Below, piece after piece: positions 6,289 to 8,947 of a stretch of DNA of 8,947 nucleotides. Every line of letters starts with the position of its first letter. Position 1 is the first letter of the stretch. Source of the DNA: JAQGMJ01 sp036271855 (lineage in GTDB: Bacteria; Pseudomonadota; Gammaproteobacteria; Burkholderiales; JAEUOS01); NCBI GenBank assembly GCA_036271855.1, contig DATAZV010000331.1:1-8947 (forward strand), read 5' to 3'. The translations under genes were made by a program, and so were the position numbers. The notes beneath the pieces are model-generated. The model worked only from the letters and a program-made list of their open reading frames with translations. It did no database searches and had not been told where the DNA came from.

Positions 6289-6308
6289 GCGGGCCGTCAA
6301 CGGCCCGC
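6289..6308. promoter_or_regulatory. 20-bp near-perfect palindrome directly upstream of the receiver-TPR gene
   Basis: GCGGGCCGT (6289-6297) and ACGGCCCGC (6300-6308) are exact reverse complements with a 2-bp centre. The element ends 8 bp before the ATG at 6317, where a Shine-Dalgarno sequence would be expected and none is visible. It could be an operator (autoregulation) or an mRNA hairpin limiting translation; which one is inference. Confidence 0.4.
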
Positions 6309-6316
6309 CTTCCCCG

Positions 6317-7882
6317 ATGCTGTCCACCGATACCAATGCCCCGCTGCGCGGCGCCCGCGTCGTCATCGCGGACAGCCACGCGCATACCCGCACCGCCCTG
6401 CGGGAAATGGTGTCGACCCTGGGCGCCACCACCATCATGAATGCGGCCGACGCCGCCGACGTGCTGCGCCAGGTGAAGGCGCGGCAGATCGACGTCATTC
6501 TTTGCGACTACGCGCTGGACGGCGCCCGCGACGGCCAGCAGTTGCTGGAAGAATTGCGCCATGACCGGCTGATCCCGCTGGCGACGATTTTCATGATGAT
6601 CACCGGCGAGCGCGGTTACAAGAAGGTGGTGGCGGCGGCCGAGTTCGCTCCCGACGACTACCTGATCAAGCCCTTCACCGCCAACCAGTTGCTCGAGCGC
6701 CTGTCGCGCGTCAGTGAAAAGAAGCAGGCGTTCGCGCAGGCGTACGCCATGATCGAGTCCGGCCATGCCGGCGACGCCGTAGGCGAGTGCGCGCGCCTGA
6801 AGCTGGCGCAGCCGCGCTACGCCGCCGATGCCCTGCGCCTGATGGCCGACCTGCTGCTCACCCTGAAGCGCCACGCCGAGGCCGAGCGCCTGCTGCAGGA
6901 AATCCTGGCGCGCAAGCTGGTGCCCTGGGCTTCGATGGGCCTGGCCAAGGTGCACTACGCCGGCGGGCACTTGCCGCAGGCCGAGGCGGTGCTGACCGGA
7001 CTATCTGCGCAGCACCCGGAATACCTGGGTGCCCACGACATGCTGGCCAAGGTCAAACAGGAACTGGGCAAACCGAAGGAGGCGCTGGAGGTGCTGGAAA
7101 ATGCCGGCGCGGTCTCCTCTTCCAACGTCAGCCGGCTGCGCCGCTCCGCCGAACTGGCGGCCGCCATCGGCGACCACGAAAAGGCCGGGCGCCTGTATTC
7201 GCGGGTGATCGACCGGGTGCGCAATTCGACCCTGGCGCGCGCCGAAGACTATGTTTCGCTGGCCAAGGCCTATATGGAGCAGGGCCGCGAAGAGGAAGCC
7301 GCGCGCGTCTGCGCCGAACAGCGGCGCAGCATGCACGGCACACCCGGCGGCGAACTGGTCTCGCACCTGATGGAATACCAGCGCTGGGGCCGCGGCCATA
7401 CACCCGACGCCAACGAACGTGCGGCCGCGGCTCTCGATGCCCTGCTCGAGGCCCATGCGCAACTGGCCGATGCGCCGGCGGCGGCCATCGAGTTCGACAT
7501 CTTCAATGCCTGCTGCCTGGACCGCCGCTTTGATGCGGCGCTGGCGATCGGTGCGGCACTGCTCGCCCGCGCCGGCGTCGAGCCGCGCCTGGCCGAGCGC
7601 ATCGAAACCCAGATGGCTGCGCTGCGCGCCGAACACAAGCGTGCGGCGGCAATTGTGCCGCTGGACCAGGTAGTTGCCATGTGCACGCGCCTGCTGGCGC
7701 GCGGCTGGGACGAAGCCATGGGCGCGGCCTGCAAGGCCAGCGTCGCCTATTGGAGCCAGCAGGCGGCAGACCCGGCCGACGCACCGCTGTTACCCACGGC
7801 ACAGGCGCGCCTGGCCGAGGTGCTGCGCAAATACGGCATGGACGACTCCGAAGCCGCCGCCATTGCCGGCGCACGCGTCTAG
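6317..7882 (+). CDS. Response regulator: CheY-like receiver fused to a TPR-type helical repeat domain
   Basis: This 521-aa cytoplasmic protein has an N-terminal receiver at about residues 12-125. The receiver has Asp19 in the acidic pocket (VVIADSH), phospho-acceptor Asp64 in DVILCDYALDG, Thr96 in MMITGE and Lys118 in YLIKPF, so phosphorylation and switching look intact. From about 130 to 515 it is all-helical with TPR-like A/B repeats: for example AEAERLLQEIL then KVHYAGGHLPQAEAVLTGL, PKEALEVLENAG, GDHEKAGRLYSRVI and AKAYMEQGREEEAARVC. There is no DNA-binding, GGDEF, EAL or other output enzyme, so output must be by protein contact. No histidine kinase is adjacent, making it an orphan here. 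Proteins of this architecture are widespread in beta- and gammaproteobacteria, mostly uncharacterised. The start at 6317 is the only one that keeps a full receiver; no clear ribosome-binding site precedes it. The 149-bp gap after recQ suggests its own promoter. Confidence 0.88.
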   Translation: MLSTDTNAPLRGARVVIADSHAHTRTALREMVSTLGATTIMNAADAADVLRQVKARQIDVILCDYALDGARDGQQLLEELRHDRLIPLATIFMMITGERGYKKVVAAAEFAPDDYLIKPFTANQLLERLSRVSEKKQAFAQAYAMIESGHAGDAVGECARLKLAQPRYAADALRLMADLLLTLKRHAEAERLLQEILARKLVPWASMGLAKVHYAGGHLPQAEAVLTGLSAQHPEYLGAHDMLAKVKQELGKPKEALEVLENAGAVSSSNVSRLRRSAELAAAIGDHEKAGRLYSRVIDRVRNSTLARAEDYVSLAKAYMEQGREEEAARVCAEQRRSMHGTPGGELVSHLMEYQRWGRGHTPDANERAAAALDALLEAHAQLADAPAAAIEFDIFNACCLDRRFDAALAIGAALLARAGVEPRLAERIETQMAALRAEHKRAAAIVPLDQVVAMCTRLLARGWDEAMGAACKASVAYWSQQAADPADAPLLPTAQARLAEVLRKYGMDDSEAAAIAGARV

Positions 7883-7898
7883 CGCCCTGTTTCGCCCG

Positions 7899-7918
7899 GG
7901 CGTGCCGCCTGGCACGCC
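7899..7918 (+). terminator. GC-rich hairpin after the receiver-TPR gene, possible terminator
   Basis: GGCGTGCC (7899-7906) and GGCACGCC (7911-7918) pair perfectly around a GCCT loop, 16 bp past the stop codon. No U-run follows, so termination would need Rho or be partial. Its right arm is shared with the candidate sigma54 promoter. Confidence 0.4.
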
Positions 7919-7925
7919 TGCTGCA
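7910..7925 (+). promoter_or_regulatory. Candidate sigma54 (RpoN) promoter for the symporter gene
   Basis: TGGCACG-CCTG-CTGCA matches the -24/-12 consensus TGGCACG-N4-TTGCW at all fixed positions but one (C for the first T of TTGC). GG (7911-7912) and GC (7923-7924) have the obligatory spacing. The start would be near 7936, giving a leader of about 149 nt to the ATG at 8085. C4-dicarboxylate uptake genes in rhizobia and pseudomonads are known RpoN targets activated by DctD, so the location is apt. I did not recognise upstream activator sites in the GC-rich coding DNA before it, and no dctB/dctD genes are in the window. Confidence 0.5.
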
Positions 7926-7999
7926 TTAGCCCCTACGTATAAAGCGCAATGCCGGTCAGGCGACAGCACGCCGCCCGTTTAAATGGCACACTGTCAGAT

Positions 8000-8022
8000 A
8001 AGGGCACCACAGCAGTGCCCTT
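8000..8022 (+). repeat. 8-bp perfect hairpin in the symporter 5' leader
   Basis: AAGGGCAC (8000-8007) and GTGCCCTT (8015-8022) are exact reverse complements with a 7-nt loop. The hairpin lies 62 bp before the start codon, inside the predicted leader. It could be a leader RNA structure or a regulator-binding dyad; it does not reach the ribosome-binding site. Confidence 0.4.
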
Positions 8023-8084
8023 GGAGACAAGGCAGGCCTGCATCAGCGGTTCCATTCAGTCTGGTCTACGGAGCGAGGGGTCCC

Positions 8085-8947
8085 ATGAAAAAGAAATTTC
8101 CGCCGGCAATCAGCATTCTGATCGCCATGGTGCTCGGCATCATCATCGGCTACATGATCTTCGTCCAGTTTCCGGACAAGAAATCGGCCGCCCAGGTCGC
8201 GGGTTACATCTCCATCATGTCGGACGTGTTCCTGCGCCTGATCAAGATGCTGATCGGCCCGCTGGTGTTTTCCACACTGGTGGTCGGCGTGGCGCACATG
8301 GGCGACGCCGCCTCGGTCGGCCGGGTATTCGCCAAGGCGCTGGGCTGGTTCGTCACCGCTTCCCTCGTCTCCCTGGTGGTCGGCCTGATCCTGGCCAACA
8401 TCCTGCAGCCGGGGCACAACCTCGGCCTGCCGCTGCCCGATATCGGCTCTTCCGCCAATCTCGCCACCTCCAAGTTCACGCTGAAGGACTTCGTCGCCCA
8501 CATGGTGCCGAAGTCTTTCGCCGAGGCGATGGCGAACAACGAGATTTTGCAGATCGTGGTGTTCTCGATGTTCTTCGGCGTCGCCCTGGCTTCGCTGGGC
8601 GAAAAAGCCAAGACCCTGGTCGCCGCCATCGATGAGCTGTCGCATGCGATGCTGAAGATCACCGGCTACGTGATGAAGCTGGCGCCGCTGGCCGTGCTGG
8701 CGGCCATGGCGGCCACCGTCGCCGTGAACGGGCTGGCCATCCTCGCGCGCTTCGCCGTGTTCATGGGCGACTTCTACTTCGGCCTCCTGATCCTCTGGAG
8801 CCTGCTGATCCTCGCCAACCTGCTGCAGCCCGGCGACAACCTGGGGCTGCCGCTGCCCGACATCGGCGCATCGGCCAATCTCGCGACCTCGAAGTTCACG
8901 CTGAAGGACTTCGTCAGCCACCTGGTGCCGAAGTCCTTCGCCGAGGC
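8085..8947 (+). CDS. Dicarboxylate/amino acid:cation symporter (DAACS family), partial, with internal duplication
   Basis: This inner-membrane secondary transporter couples uptake of C4-dicarboxylates or acidic amino acids to Na+ or H+. The start MKKKFPPAISILIAMVLGII has a GAGGGG ribosome-binding site at 8075-8080. Family marks include FLRLIKMLIGPLVFSTLVVG (TM2, about 53-72), TSKFTLKDFV and VPKSFAEAMANNEILQIVVF (about 141-160) leading to MFFGVALASLGEKAK, then LKITGYVMKLAPLAVLAAMA. After GDFYFGLLILW (228-238) members of the family, as I remember them, go on to GFLFLG and then the HP1 serine-rich SSE motif. Here instead the frame re-enters a second copy of residues 101-148, differing at five amino acids. 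The protein is therefore hybrid or the assembly is chimeric. The window ends inside that second copy, so HP1, TM7, HP2 and TM8 are not seen. DctA versus GltP specificity cannot be decided. Confidence 0.85.
   Translation, partial: MKKKFPPAISILIAMVLGIIIGYMIFVQFPDKKSAAQVAGYISIMSDVFLRLIKMLIGPLVFSTLVVGVAHMGDAASVGRVFAKALGWFVTASLVSLVVGLILANILQPGHNLGLPLPDIGSSANLATSKFTLKDFVAHMVPKSFAEAMANNEILQIVVFSMFFGVALASLGEKAKTLVAAIDELSHAMLKITGYVMKLAPLAVLAAMAATVAVNGLAILARFAVFMGDFYFGLLILWSLLILANLLQPGDNLGLPLPDIGASANLATSKFTLKDFVSHLVPKSFAE
8385..8527 (+). repeat. Direct repeat copy 1 within the symporter gene
   Basis: This 143-bp segment encodes residues 101-148 (LILANILQPG to SFAEA). It aligns without gaps to 8805-8947 at an offset of exactly 420 bp, with 18 mismatches (about 87% identity). 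It is followed by the normal family continuation MANNEILQIVVF, so this copy is in the expected context. Confidence 0.85.
8805..8947 (+). repeat. Direct repeat copy 2 within the symporter gene, running off the window
   Basis: This is the second copy of the 8385-8527 segment, in frame as residues 241-287. Amino-acid changes relative to copy 1 are I to L, H to D, S to A, A to S and M to L; most other differences are silent third positions. It begins at the shared CTGATCCT sequence, directly after a stretch that belongs to a later transmembrane helix of the family. Confidence 0.85.

Noticed and set aside
6113..6970. 285-codon minus-strand open frame across the recQ end and receiver-TPR start
   Set aside because: It spans an intergenic region and two well-supported plus-strand genes, and is Q/G/R rich with no family resemblance.
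7938..7943. TATAAA upstream of the symporter as a sigma70 -10 box
   Set aside because: The hexamer 17 bp upstream (CGCCTG) is nothing like a -35 box. The sigma54 motif nearby is the better explanation.
8043..8921. 292-codon minus-strand open frame under the symporter
   Set aside because: It is compositionally biased (D, Q, H, E, G rich), antisense to an evident membrane protein and includes the repeat on the opposite strand. It has no recognisable domain.

Overview
The window is GC-rich chromosomal DNA from a betaproteobacterium. The best guess is Oxalobacteraceae (Massilia/Janthinobacterium-like). That guess rests on the tRNA-Tyr/tRNA-Gly/tRNA-Thr/tuf cluster, the codon usage, and the resemblance of the symporter and RecQ to my memory of that family; no database search was possible. 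No phage genes, transposase, CRISPR array or plasmid genes are visible. This is mostly ordinary core and near-core gene content, and I do not see a clear-cut new multi-gene system.

Layout. (1) 1-711, minus strand: a strong sigma70 promoter drives tRNA-Tyr(GTA), tRNA-Gly(TCC), tRNA-Thr(GGT) and then the first 44 codons of EF-Tu, which is cut by the window start. (2) 712-1074: gene-free, holding one long imperfect dyad. (3) 1075-2022, plus: ketopantoate reductase-family protein. It converges on a minus-strand LysR regulator (2035-2886), and the two stop codons form the ends of an 18-bp perfect palindrome. (4) The LysR gene is divergent from a small antibiotic-biosynthesis-monooxygenase (ABM) fold protein (2996-3319). 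The gap between them carries an 11-bp perfect inverted repeat, a likely operator. (5) The ABM gene overlaps tail to tail with a minus-strand transglutaminase-like protease-fold gene (3312-4187), which has a dyad over its ribosome-binding site. (6) Divergent from that is recQ (4350-6167, plus). (7) Next are an orphan receiver-TPR response regulator (6317-7882) and the start of a dicarboxylate/amino acid:cation symporter (8085 to the window end). A near-consensus sigma54 promoter lies upstream of the symporter, which would fit C4-dicarboxylate control by a DctD-type activator.

Points worth a second look: the symporter reading frame repeats its own residues 101-148 as residues 241-287, at 87% nucleotide identity and an exact 420-bp offset, just where normal family members continue into the HP1/SSS region. 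This is either a hybrid of two paralogues or an assembly chimera. Both window ends lie about 130-145 bp inside repeated sequence (tuf; the symporter repeat), which looks like contig-break behaviour. Several gene borders carry perfect GC-rich dyads without U-runs.
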